DNA from: Chitinophagia bacterium
GTDB taxonomy: Bacteria; Bacteroidota; Bacteroidia; Chitinophagales; Chitinophagaceae
Assembly (NCBI GenBank): GCA_010021705.1
Contig: RGMU01000090.1
Coordinates: 1-6,539 of the forward strand
Length of the DNA stretch: 6,539 nt
Direction: 5' to 3'
Every line of letters starts with the position of its first letter. Position 1 is the first letter of the stretch. The translations under genes and the position numbers were made by a program. The notes below the pieces were generated by a model that searched no databases, was not told the DNA's origin, and saw only the letters and a program-made list of their open reading frames with translations. Shown piece by piece: positions 1-6,539 of the stretch.

Positions 1-1
1 G

Positions 2-1132
2 CAATATGCTGCCCAATTAGACGAAAGAGGCATTTTAGTAGGCAAGCCATTGCAGCTGGGAAGTGTAAAAACGGGCATATTTGGTGCAATGAAAACCTAT
101 TTTTACAATGTGGTATCGGACAATAAGCAGCAAATTGTAATCTACTCCGTTAAGCAGTGGGCTAAGGAAATGGAGATAGATTTCAGGTGGTTAAACGACA
201 GTATGCAGTTGGTTAAAAAAAGCAAAGCCACATTTAAGACCCAAGAAAACTTAGAATATGGTTATATTAACGTTGCCAATGACGGCACTATATACATATC
301 TGCCTATACCCCTACGGGCACTCATGGCTATGCAGACCAAATGTGGCTATTATCTTTAGCACCCGGTGAAACTCGTTTTGTAGAGCATCCCTTGCCACTA
401 AACGATAAATATATATCTAACGGCTATACGAGAATAGACAATATCAATAACAAGGTTTACTTTGGAGGCTACTATTCTAACAGCAGAAATGGCAATAGTG
501 ACGGCATTATTTATGCCTCTTATAACATAAGTTCCGGGCAATATGAAACCGTTAATTTTTTACCGATAGACGATACGCTACTCAATGCCTTAGATGCCGC
601 AAAAGGTAGCCGTACCTTTGAAAATTATGATGTGCGTCAAATTATTCCCAAAAATGACGGCGGTTTTGTGCTAATTTCAGAATCTTATTACATGACAAAC
701 CGTAGTAGCTATATGCCCGGTTTGGGCTATTATTCCACATTCTACAGCCCGTACAATACCACCATGGTAAAAGAATATCACTACGAAGACATTTTAGCCA
801 TTTCATGCAATGCTTCCGGGCACAGAGAGTGGTGTAGCCTTATACCCAAAGAGCAGTATTCGCAAGATGACGGCGGCGTATTTGCCTCTTATCTGTTGCT
901 TAACAGCGGGGGTAGTCTCTCTTTTTTATTCAACGATTTTAACAGCTTACGCTCTCGCATTCAATTAGCCACCATAGACAACAATGGCACAGTAACTCAC
1001 GGAGGCTTTAACTTAGCCAAAAATGACGAGTCTGACTGGCTACCCAAAGCAGGAAAACAAGTGGCAGCAAGGGTGCTTATTGTGCCATGCCTTAGAAAAA
1101 AACAAATATGCTTTGCCAAAGTAGTATTTTAG
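2..1132 (+). CDS. Conserved hypothetical protein, 5'-truncated by window edge
   Basis: The frame is open from base 2 to a TAG at 1130-1132, giving 376 visible residues. The TTG at 50 is merely the first start-like codon; in-frame codons upstream of it read as sensible protein (QYAAQLDERGILVGKP), so the true start lies left of the window. The visible part is rich in Tyr, Asn, Ser and Gly, with recurring short strand-turn patterns such as GYINVANDGTIYIS, NGYTRIDNINNKVYFGG and IQLATIDNNGTVTHGG. This suggests a beta-propeller-like or other all-beta fold and probably an exported protein, but no signal peptide can be seen because the N-terminus is missing. The C-terminal stretch (KQVAARVLIVPCLRKKQICFAKVVF) resembles the ending of uncharacterised Bacteroidota proteins as I remember them. 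No catalytic motif is recognised and no function is assigned. The next gene begins 13 nt downstream, so the two are likely co-transcribed. Confidence 0.85.
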   Translation, partial: QYAAQLDERGILVGKPLQLGSVKTGIFGAMKTYFYNVVSDNKQQIVIYSVKQWAKEMEIDFRWLNDSMQLVKKSKATFKTQENLEYGYINVANDGTIYISAYTPTGTHGYADQMWLLSLAPGETRFVEHPLPLNDKYISNGYTRIDNINNKVYFGGYYSNSRNGNSDGIIYASYNISSGQYETVNFLPIDDTLLNALDAAKGSRTFENYDVRQIIPKNDGGFVLISESYYMTNRSSYMPGLGYYSTFYSPYNTTMVKEYHYEDILAISCNASGHREWCSLIPKEQYSQDDGGVFASYLLLNSGGSLSFLFNDFNSLRSRIQLATIDNNGTVTHGGFNLAKNDESDWLPKAGKQVAARVLIVPCLRKKQICFAKVVF

Positions 1133-1145
1133 CCAAAAATTTGAA

Positions 1146-2129
1146 GTGTACCAACTTTTCACCCAAAAAACGCCCTATACAGTATTAGTGCTTTTCATTT
1201 TCACTTTAATAGTGAAGATAAAGGTGCTGTTTCACCCCTTGTTGCCGGTAGTGGTGCCCGGCAGGTATTTTTATAACTCTATTTTCTACACATTTGACTT
1301 TTTATTTCATAAGAATGCGTTTGCCTATTCGTTTGTAACTCTAATTATTCTGTTCACCCAAGCATTATATGTTAATGCAATAATAGAAAAGCACAGACTG
1401 TTAGTTAAACATTCCTATTCCGCAGCCTTTATTTATATCCTTTTGTCATCTATACACCCCTCATTGAGCACCTTTAGCGAACCGCTATTTGTTAACTGGG
1501 TTTTGCTATGGAGTATAGATGTAATGATGGGCTTGCACATCACCAAAAATCCGCATAAACTTGTCTATAATGCTTCGCTGTTAATAAGCCTTTCGCTTCT
1601 GTTTTCGCTAAGCTATGGTATATTTTTATTTTTGTTGCTGATATGTTTAATTATGTTTCGCCCTATTCGTATTGATGAGTGGGTGGTTTCGCTTGCCGGC
1701 TATTTAACACCGGCTTATATAGTGATAATGCTACTCTTTTTGTACAACAACCTGTCTTTACTATCTGCATGGAGTAAAGGAGGCATGTATCATTTAGAAA
1801 TTACCAAAGATATGCGCCCCCTGATTGCTACATTAGCCGGCTGTAGCTTATTGGTTATGGGAGGGGTGTATATGCTACTTCAGTCAGGGCAAATGATAAA
1901 TATACAAATAAGAAGGTCGTGGACGGCATTGTTTTTTTATTTGTTCACAGCTATTGGGGCAGCATTTCTTATTCCCAATGCTGTGATAGGAGGCTGGCTA
2001 ATAGCACTGCCTCCGCTTAGCTTAGTAGCTGCTCCCGCCTTAGCAACAGATAAGTATAAAAAATTTGCTAATTTCACGCTCATTTTCAGTATTCTCTTTT
2101 TAGCCTTTACGTTATATATCAATAAATAG
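1146..2129 (+). CDS. Multi-pass inner-membrane protein, DUF6427-like
   Basis: This 327-residue protein is very hydrophobic. By eye it has about 9-10 membrane segments, near residues 11-33, 58-80, 91-106, 112-131, 142-173 (possibly two), 181-200, 226-246, 259-300 (two) and 306-325. The short polar N-terminus MYQLFTQKTPY followed by a long helix, and the motif FRPIRIDEWVVSLAGYLTP near residues 171-189, resemble the Bacteroidota family DUF6427, whose function is unknown. The assignment is from memory of the family pattern, not from a search. The start is a GTG. No ATG or other plausible start lies between it and the in-frame stop at 1122-1124, and translation from GTG gives the expected N-terminus. 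It follows gene 1 by 13 nt and precedes purQ by 3 nt, so it sits inside an apparent operon. A transport or membrane-assembly role is possible but not shown by the sequence. Confidence 0.85.
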   Translation: MYQLFTQKTPYTVLVLFIFTLIVKIKVLFHPLLPVVVPGRYFYNSIFYTFDFLFHKNAFAYSFVTLIILFTQALYVNAIIEKHRLLVKHSYSAAFIYILLSSIHPSLSTFSEPLFVNWVLLWSIDVMMGLHITKNPHKLVYNASLLISLSLLFSLSYGIFLFLLLICLIMFRPIRIDEWVVSLAGYLTPAYIVIMLLFLYNNLSLLSAWSKGGMYHLEITKDMRPLIATLAGCSLLVMGGVYMLLQSGQMINIQIRRSWTALFFYLFTAIGAAFLIPNAVIGGWLIALPPLSLVAAPALATDKYKKFANFTLIFSILFLAFTLYINK

Positions 2130-2132
2130 TAT

Positions 2133-2831
2133 ATGAAATATGGTATAGTGGTGTTCCCGGGTTCCAACTGCGACAGGGACATGATGCACGCCCTTAAATA
2201 TGAATTAAAACAGAATGTGGAATACTTGTGGCACAAAGACAGTAACCTAAGCCACTTTGACAGTACCGACTGCATTGTGCTACCCGGAGGCTTTTCTTTT
2301 GGCGATTATTTACGCTGTGGTGCCATTGCTCGCTTTAGCCCCATCATGGAGCAAGTAATATCTTTTGCACAAGCAGGAGGCAAAGTGTTGGGCGTGTGTA
2401 ATGGTTTTCAAGTGCTGTGTGAAGCCGGACTGCTGCCGGGTACTTTGCTAAAAAACGCCCATCAACAGTTTGTATGTAAAAATATACACTTAAAATACGA
2501 GCCGGATACTGCTACGGCAACACATAGGCATATTCTAAAAATACCCGTTGCACATGGTGAAGGAAGGTATTACGCACCCGCACACACCATGCAAGCCCTG
2601 CAAGATAACAACCAAATACTATTCACCTATACCGACTCTCACGGCAAGCACCATTTAGAAGCCAATCCCAATGGCTCGGTATTAAATATAGCAGGTATAT
2701 GCAATGAACAGGGCAATGTGGTAGGCATGATGCCCCACCCGGAAAGGGCGTGTAGCCCGTCTTTGCATAACATGGACGGCAAGCAAATACTATTAGGCTT
2801 TAATAACCCACACCACAGATTTATTTATTAG
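2133..2831 (+). CDS. purQ: Phosphoribosylformylglycinamidine synthase subunit PurQ (glutaminase)
   Basis: PurQ is the class I glutamine amidotransferase subunit of FGAM synthase in de novo purine synthesis. It hydrolyses glutamine in the cytoplasm and passes ammonia to PurL, which converts FGAR to FGAM using ATP. The 232-residue protein has the expected small-PurQ length and all the landmarks: the N-terminal VVFPGSNCDRD, the oxyanion-loop region LPGGFSFGDYLRCGAIA (about residues 50-66), the nucleophile Cys89 in GVCNGFQ, and the His202/Glu204 pair in MMPHPERA. HGEGRYY (141-147) is also typical. It starts at an ATG 3 nt after the upstream membrane gene's stop, implying translational coupling or at least co-transcription. 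A stand-alone PurQ normally works with a small PurL and PurS; neither is in the window, so they must be encoded elsewhere. The sequence shows no missing residue or frameshift. Confidence 0.97.
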   Translation: MKYGIVVFPGSNCDRDMMHALKYELKQNVEYLWHKDSNLSHFDSTDCIVLPGGFSFGDYLRCGAIARFSPIMEQVISFAQAGGKVLGVCNGFQVLCEAGLLPGTLLKNAHQQFVCKNIHLKYEPDTATATHRHILKIPVAHGEGRYYAPAHTMQALQDNNQILFTYTDSHGKHHLEANPNGSVLNIAGICNEQGNVVGMMPHPERACSPSLHNMDGKQILLGFNNPHHRFIY

Positions 2832-2900
2832 CCGAAACACAGCATTATAGGTTTATTCTATATGCTAATTGTAATTTACACAATAATTGCCGGCTATTTT
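2829..2900 (+). terminator. Possible structured 3' end / weak terminator after purQ
   Basis: Directly after purQ, and overlapping its stop codon, TAGCCG (2829-2834) can pair with CGGCTA (2891-2896), which is followed by TTTTA. Between the arms, AGCAT-t-ATAG (2841-2850) can pair with CTATATGCT (2858-2866) as a 9-bp stem with one bulged T and a 7-nt loop. ATTGT (2868-2872) can also pair with ACAAT (2880-2884). Together these could form a three-way structure ending in a short U-tract. The stems are mostly AT-rich and the outer helix is only 6 bp, a length expected by chance in a region this size. This is a candidate only. Confidence 0.3.
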
Positions 2901-2915
2901 ACGCTCCATTAAGAA

Positions 2916-2965
2916 TTGAAGCCTTAGCTTTGCAGATAAACATTAATTTTTTTTACCGGCTTCAA
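2916..2965. repeat. 8-bp perfect inverted repeat flanking the candidate dsbD promoter
   Basis: TTGAAGCC (2916-2923) and GGCTTCAA (2958-2965) are exact reverse complements separated by 34 nt. The left arm ends one base before the TAGCTTTG -7 candidate and the right arm lies in the presumed leader, just after an eight-T run. The arms could be two half-sites for a regulator or, if transcription starts upstream, a long-loop hairpin. One such pair could arise by chance in 163 nt, so the biological role is unproven. Confidence 0.35.
2925..2932 (+). promoter_or_regulatory. Candidate Bacteroidota -7 promoter element upstream of dsbD
   Basis: TAGCTTTG matches the Bacteroidota sigma-ABfr -7 consensus TAnnTTTG exactly and lies 62 nt before the dsbD ATG. 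Transcription would be expected to start a few bases downstream, near 2937-2941, giving a leader of about 55 nt with two T-runs (2947-2954 and 2973-2979). No clear TTG sits at the usual -33 spacing; the nearest TTG triplets (2887-2889 and 2916-2918) are too far or too close. Support is therefore the single motif plus its position in the only sizeable intergenic gap. Confidence 0.4.
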
Positions 2966-2994
2966 CCCTCACTTTTTTTACTAATCAGCCAAAT

Positions 2995-5103
2995 ATGATA
3001 AAAACAGTTAAAATACTAATATTTACTCTACTTCTTTGCCTTGTAGCCGAGCAAGCTACCTGGGCGCAAATAGTAAAAGATAATAGCGAGTGGACTTTTG
3101 AGGCGAAAAAGAAGAAAGACAAAGAATATGAGCTTATTGTGCACCTTAAACTGCCTAAAGGTTGGCATATCTATGCCTTAAAACCCGGCGGAGACGGTTC
3201 GCTAATAGCTCCGGCTTTTACGTATAAAAAAGACGCTAAAGTAACCCTTACTGGAAGTGTAAGTGAAAAAGGCAAGCTGATTTCTGAAACGCTGCCGGGC
3301 ATGGACGGTGTAGTAAATATGTATAAAGGCAATGTGGACTATATACAAAAAGCTACCATAAGCGGGAATACAACCTTAAAGGTAACATGTGATTATCAAA
3401 TATGCGATGATAATATGTGCCTGCCCCCCACCACAAAAGTATTGGAAGCTAAAATAACTGACGCAGGTGGGGCTGATACGTCTGCTACAAGAGCCTCCGA
3501 AGCCGATACTAATAAAACCGCAATAGCTAATCCTCCAACTGCTACTAAAGATACTGCACCCAAAGCAACAATATCGCCTGCAAATACCCCACCGGAAGCT
3601 AAAAAAGATAATTCCTTATTGGGCTTATTTTTAGCGGGATTAGGAGCGGGCTTATTAGCTTTATTAACACCTTGTATTTATTCTATGGTGCCGATAACGG
3701 TTAGCTTTTTTACAAAGCGTAGCAAAAGCCGCAAAGAAGGTATCAAAAATGCTATATTATATTCGCTATCCATTATCATCATTTTTACTTTGTTAGGCGT
3801 GTTAATCACTGCCATATTTGGAGGTACTGCCCTTAACAGTTTATCCACTGATTGGCGTGCCAACCTCTTCTTTTTTCCCCTCTTTTGCGTATTTGGCGTT
3901 TCGTTTTTAGGGGCATTTGAAATTACTTTACCGTCTTCACTTGCCAACAGTGTGGACTCAAAAGCCAATACATCGGGCTTTGGCGGTATATTTTTTATGG
4001 CTCTTACGCTGACCATTGTATCATTCTCGTGTACGGGTCCTATAGTTGGTGGTATATTGGTGCAAGCATCGCAGGGCAACATTTTAGGACCCACAGTGGC
4101 TATGTTTGGCTTTTCTTTAGGCTTGGCAGTGCCCTTTTCGCTACTCGCCGTTTTTCCGGGTTTAATCAACAAAATGGCTACTGCCGGTGGCTGGATGAAC
4201 CAAGTAAAGGTGGTGTTAGGCTTTTTAGAATTAGCCTTTGCGCTAAAATTCTTCTCTAATGCCGACTTGGTGCAAGGTTGGAGGCTACTTGACCGTGAGG
4301 TGTTTATTGCAATATGGGTAGTGCTATCGCTTATGGTGGGCTTTTATCTATTGGGCAAGTTTAAGCTAAAGCATGATGATGCCCCCCCGCAAAACGATTA
4401 TGGACAGGAATATGTATCTATTTTTAAGCTAATATTGTCCATTATATTCTTCTCGTTTGCCGTGTATTTGCTGCCCGGTATGTGGGGCGCACCGCTTAAC
4501 GGCATGAGCCAATTTATACCACCAATGGCTACCTTTGACCAATTTGGCGGAGGTACGGGTGGTGCATCGGCTCATTCCAACAATTTACCTGATGATGTTA
4601 AGCCAAAAAAGTATGTAGATGTGCTTAAAATATACGAGCCTCCGGTAGTGGTAAATGAAGGCTTGGTAGTTTATTACGACCTTGACGAAGCTATTGCCGC
4701 TTCTATAAAGCTCAAAAAGCCTATTATGCTTGATTTTACGGGCATTGCATGTGTAAACTGCCGCAAAATGGAGTCGCAGGTGTGGTCTAAGCCGGAGGTA
4801 TCTAAAAGGCTGAAAAATGACTTTGTAGTCGTATCGCTTTATTGTGATATGAACCGTATCACGTTGCCGGAGAGTGAGCAATATTTTTCTAAAGCACTTA
4901 ACCAAAAAATATTAACACTTGGCAACAAATATGCCGATATTCAAGCCACTCGTTTTAATACTAACGCGCAGCCTTATTACTTTTATATAGACGAAAAAGG
5001 CAATAAATTGGCAGAAAACGGCTATGGTTATGACCCTGATGTAGATAAATTTGTTAAGCATTTAGACGGTGTGAAAGCCAATTACGCTAAAACACATCCG
5101 TAA
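2995..5103 (+). CDS. dsbD: Thiol:disulfide interchange protein DsbD
   Basis: DsbD carries electrons from cytoplasmic thioredoxin across the inner membrane to periplasmic thiol proteins, such as disulfide isomerases and cytochrome c maturation factors. The 702 residues show the full three-domain layout. Residues 1-24 look like a Sec signal peptide, with likely cleavage after ATWA. Residues 25-150 are the N-terminal immunoglobulin-like domain, with the redox pair Cys137/Cys142 in YQICDDNMCLPP. Residues 155-205 are a Thr/Ala/Pro-rich linker. Residues 207-493 hold about eight membrane segments with the conserved cysteines Cys227 (LTPCIYSMVPITVSFF) and Cys346 (VSFSCTGPIVGG). Residues 545-695 form a thioredoxin domain with the CVNC site (Cys586/Cys589) in DFTGIACVNCRKME and a likely cis-proline at Pro660. 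All six expected cysteines are present. Cys132 is an extra cysteine close to the N-terminal pair. The ATG at 2995 is chosen because it gives the signal peptide directly. A separate promoter upstream is likely. Confidence 0.95.
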   Translation: MIKTVKILIFTLLLCLVAEQATWAQIVKDNSEWTFEAKKKKDKEYELIVHLKLPKGWHIYALKPGGDGSLIAPAFTYKKDAKVTLTGSVSEKGKLISETLPGMDGVVNMYKGNVDYIQKATISGNTTLKVTCDYQICDDNMCLPPTTKVLEAKITDAGGADTSATRASEADTNKTAIANPPTATKDTAPKATISPANTPPEAKKDNSLLGLFLAGLGAGLLALLTPCIYSMVPITVSFFTKRSKSRKEGIKNAILYSLSIIIIFTLLGVLITAIFGGTALNSLSTDWRANLFFFPLFCVFGVSFLGAFEITLPSSLANSVDSKANTSGFGGIFFMALTLTIVSFSCTGPIVGGILVQASQGNILGPTVAMFGFSLGLAVPFSLLAVFPGLINKMATAGGWMNQVKVVLGFLELAFALKFFSNADLVQGWRLLDREVFIAIWVVLSLMVGFYLLGKFKLKHDDAPPQNDYGQEYVSIFKLILSIIFFSFAVYLLPGMWGAPLNGMSQFIPPMATFDQFGGGTGGASAHSNNLPDDVKPKKYVDVLKIYEPPVVVNEGLVVYYDLDEAIAASIKLKKPIMLDFTGIACVNCRKMESQVWSKPEVSKRLKNDFVVVSLYCDMNRITLPESEQYFSKALNQKILTLGNKYADIQATRFNTNAQPYYFYIDEKGNKLAENGYGYDPDVDKFVKHLDGVKANYAKTHP

Positions 5104-5151
5104 AACCTCTCCCATTTGGGTATTTATCATTCATAACCAACTCAAGGTGTA

Positions 5152-6539
5152 ATGACCAAAGATATTGTTATTGCTGTTCCGCCCGCTGTTGTTAACAATG
5201 AAAATCACCTAAAACAGGTTATTGCAGCCACCGAAGACCTGCCAATAGACCAAATAACGGGCTGGCAAGTGCTCAAAAAAAGCCTTGATGGGCGGGCTAA
5301 GCAGCCGTTAATGGTGCTCAAAATCAGGGTATTTATTAATGAGCCTTTGGTGCAAACTACTTTGGTTCCTGAATGGAAAGATGTGCATAATGCCCCACCC
5401 GTGCTTATTATAGGTGCAGGACCTGCAGGGCTGTTTGCTGCCTTACAACTGATAAAATTAGGCGTAAAACCCATTATTATAGAACGGGGCAAAGACGTGA
5501 GAAGCCGTAGGCGTGATTTGGCAGCCCTTAACAAACAAGGCATACTAAACCTACAGTCCAACTACTGCTTTGGCGAAGGAGGTGCAGGCACTTACAGCGA
5601 TGGCAAGCTATACACCCGCTCTACCAAGCGCGGTAATGTGAATGAAATATTAGAATTATTTGTGCACTTTGGGGCGGAGGGAAGCATATTGTACGAAGCG
5701 CATCCCCATATAGGTACAAACAAACTGCCGGGCATTATCAGCCAAATTAGCCACACAATTACCGAATGCGGGGGCGAAATATATTTTAACAAACAGCTTA
5801 CCGATATTATTATAGTTAAAGAAAAGATAAAAGGCATAAGGGTGCATAGTGGTGAAGAGTTTACTGCTAATGCATTAATTTTAGCCACCGGACACTCTGC
5901 CAACGATATTTACCAACTGTTGCAGGACAAAAAGATTGCCATTGAAGCCAAGCCATTTGCCGTAGGAGTACGCGTAGAACATCCACAATATATTATAGAC
6001 AAAGCCCGCTACCGCACTCCGGAGCGCGGCGAAGCACTGCCTCCGGCAAGTTATTCGCTTACCACCCAAACGCATGGTAGAGGAGTGTTTTCGTTTTGTA
6101 TGTGCCCGGGTGGCATAATAGCCCCCGCAAGCACGCAGGAGGGTACATTGGTAGTGAACGGTTGGTCGCCGTCTAAGCGCAACAACCCTTATGCCAATTC
6201 GGGCATTGTGGCTACAGTGGACATACCCGACTTTGAAAAGGCAGGGTTTACCGGAGCATTGGCAGGGTTGCAGTACCGCGAAGCCATAGAAAAAAGTGCC
6301 TTCACCGCAGGTGGCGGGCACTTTAAAGCACCCGCTGAACGGTTAACCCACTTTGTGGCAGGTACGGGCATAGCCACCCTACCCTCATGCAGCTATGTGC
6401 CCGGCATCGTGCCCGCTGCTATGGACAAAGTGCTCCCCCTTGATATTGCCCAAGCCTTGCGCCATGCCTTTATAGACTTTGGGAATAAGCTACACGGCTA
6501 TTATACTTCCGAGGCAGTGGTGGTAGCTACAGAATCACG
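5152..6539 (+). CDS. FAD-dependent oxidoreductase, COG2509-type, 3'-truncated by window edge
   Basis: An uninterrupted frame runs from the ATG at 5152 to the last base: 462 complete codons with no stop. An N-terminal domain of about 80 residues contains SLDGRAKQ, like the SIDAR-K motif of this family. The FAD-binding dinucleotide fold follows: VLIIGAGPAGLFAA with GAGPAG at 88-93, and the acidic end of strand 2 at Glu111 (IIIERG). Further family landmarks are CFGEGGAGTYSDGKL (139-153), LATGHSA (244-250), SFCMCPGG (314-321) and GHYT-like HGYYTSEAVVVATES at the cut end. Full members are about 520-540 residues, so roughly 60-80 residues are missing. The family is a flavoprotein of unknown substrate, annotated as an NAD(P)/FAD-dependent dehydrogenase; the cellular location is probably cytoplasmic, as no signal peptide is seen. 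An in-frame TAA at 5134-5136 and the lack of other starts support this ATG, and AAGG at 5144-5147 is a modest Shine-Dalgarno-like match. The gap to dsbD is 48 nt without a clear terminator, so read-through from dsbD is likely. Confidence 0.92.
   Translation, partial: MTKDIVIAVPPAVVNNENHLKQVIAATEDLPIDQITGWQVLKKSLDGRAKQPLMVLKIRVFINEPLVQTTLVPEWKDVHNAPPVLIIGAGPAGLFAALQLIKLGVKPIIIERGKDVRSRRRDLAALNKQGILNLQSNYCFGEGGAGTYSDGKLYTRSTKRGNVNEILELFVHFGAEGSILYEAHPHIGTNKLPGIISQISHTITECGGEIYFNKQLTDIIIVKEKIKGIRVHSGEEFTANALILATGHSANDIYQLLQDKKIAIEAKPFAVGVRVEHPQYIIDKARYRTPERGEALPPASYSLTTQTHGRGVFSFCMCPGGIIAPASTQEGTLVVNGWSPSKRNNPYANSGIVATVDIPDFEKAGFTGALAGLQYREAIEKSAFTAGGGHFKAPAERLTHFVAGTGIATLPSCSYVPGIVPAAMDKVLPLDIAQALRHAFIDFGNKLHGYYTSEAVVVATES

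Noticed and set aside
1937..2275. 112-codon minus-strand open frame across the membrane gene/purQ junction
   Set aside because: It is antisense to two well-supported coding regions, and its translation lacks any recognisable motif.
2832..2994. Purine riboswitch or other known riboswitch near purQ
   Set aside because: The structured region is downstream of purQ, not upstream. It shows no recognisable purine-aptamer core, and the following gene is dsbD rather than a purine gene.
3010..3042. Lipoprotein signal at the DsbD N-terminus (Cys15)
   Set aside because: The residues before Cys15 are LLL without the small residue a lipobox needs, while ATWA followed by Q fits an ordinary signal-peptidase site.
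3678..4172. 164-codon open frame on the minus strand inside dsbD
   Set aside because: It lies wholly antisense to the conserved DsbD membrane core, its translation shows no recognisable domain, and it has no promoter or neighbour that would support it.
4029..4259. 76-codon open frame on the + strand in another frame of dsbD
   Set aside because: It overlaps a region of dsbD with clear family motifs, and its translation looks like a frame-shadow with no independent support.
5111..5120. CCCATTTGGG as a possible terminator hairpin after dsbD
   Set aside because: Only three base pairs can form around a 4-nt loop and no U-tract follows, so it is too weak for a terminator.
5205..6377. Several minus-strand open frames (5205-5561, 5592-5903, 5881-6321, 6189-6377)
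   Set aside because: All are antisense to the strongly motif-supported flavoprotein frame, and their translations have no family features.

Overview
This window looks like ordinary chromosomal DNA from a member of the Bacteroidota, probably Chitinophagales/Sphingobacteriia-like. The evidence is a moderate-to-low G+C content, weak or absent Shine-Dalgarno sequences, one TAnnTTTG-type -7 element, and a membrane protein of a type known from this phylum. The DsbD is also built as an N-terminal domain, a membrane core and a thioredoxin domain, as is common there. I see no insertion sequence, phage gene, CRISPR array, tRNA or rRNA. All five genes lie on the + strand and coding density is very high.

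Layout. (1) Positions 2-1132: the 3' part of an uncharacterised, aromatic-rich protein, cut by the left edge. (2) Positions 1146-2129: a multi-pass membrane protein resembling the DUF6427 family, starting at GTG 13 nt after gene 1. (3) Positions 2133-2831: purQ, the glutaminase subunit of FGAM synthase, only 3 nt after gene 2, so these three genes are probably co-transcribed. (4) Positions 2832-2994: the only sizeable non-coding stretch (163 nt). It holds possible stem structures after purQ, a TAGCTTTG -7 candidate and an 8-bp inverted repeat around that candidate; a new transcription unit probably starts here. (5) Positions 2995-5103: dsbD, a three-domain thiol:disulfide reductant transporter. 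(6) Positions 5152-6539: a FAD-dependent oxidoreductase of the COG2509 type, cut by the right edge. It has no stop codon in the window but is open from its ATG to the last base.

How the genes work together. PurQ supplies ammonia from glutamine to PurL in purine synthesis; its partners purL and purS are not here. DsbD moves electrons from cytoplasmic thioredoxin to the periplasm. The adjacent flavoprotein is also a redox enzyme, but its substrate is unknown, and a functional link to DsbD is inferred from position only. I found no convincing new biological system. The leads most worth a second look are the purQ-dsbD intergenic region, the uncharacterised first gene, the DUF6427-like/purQ pairing and the extra cysteine in the DsbD N-terminal domain.
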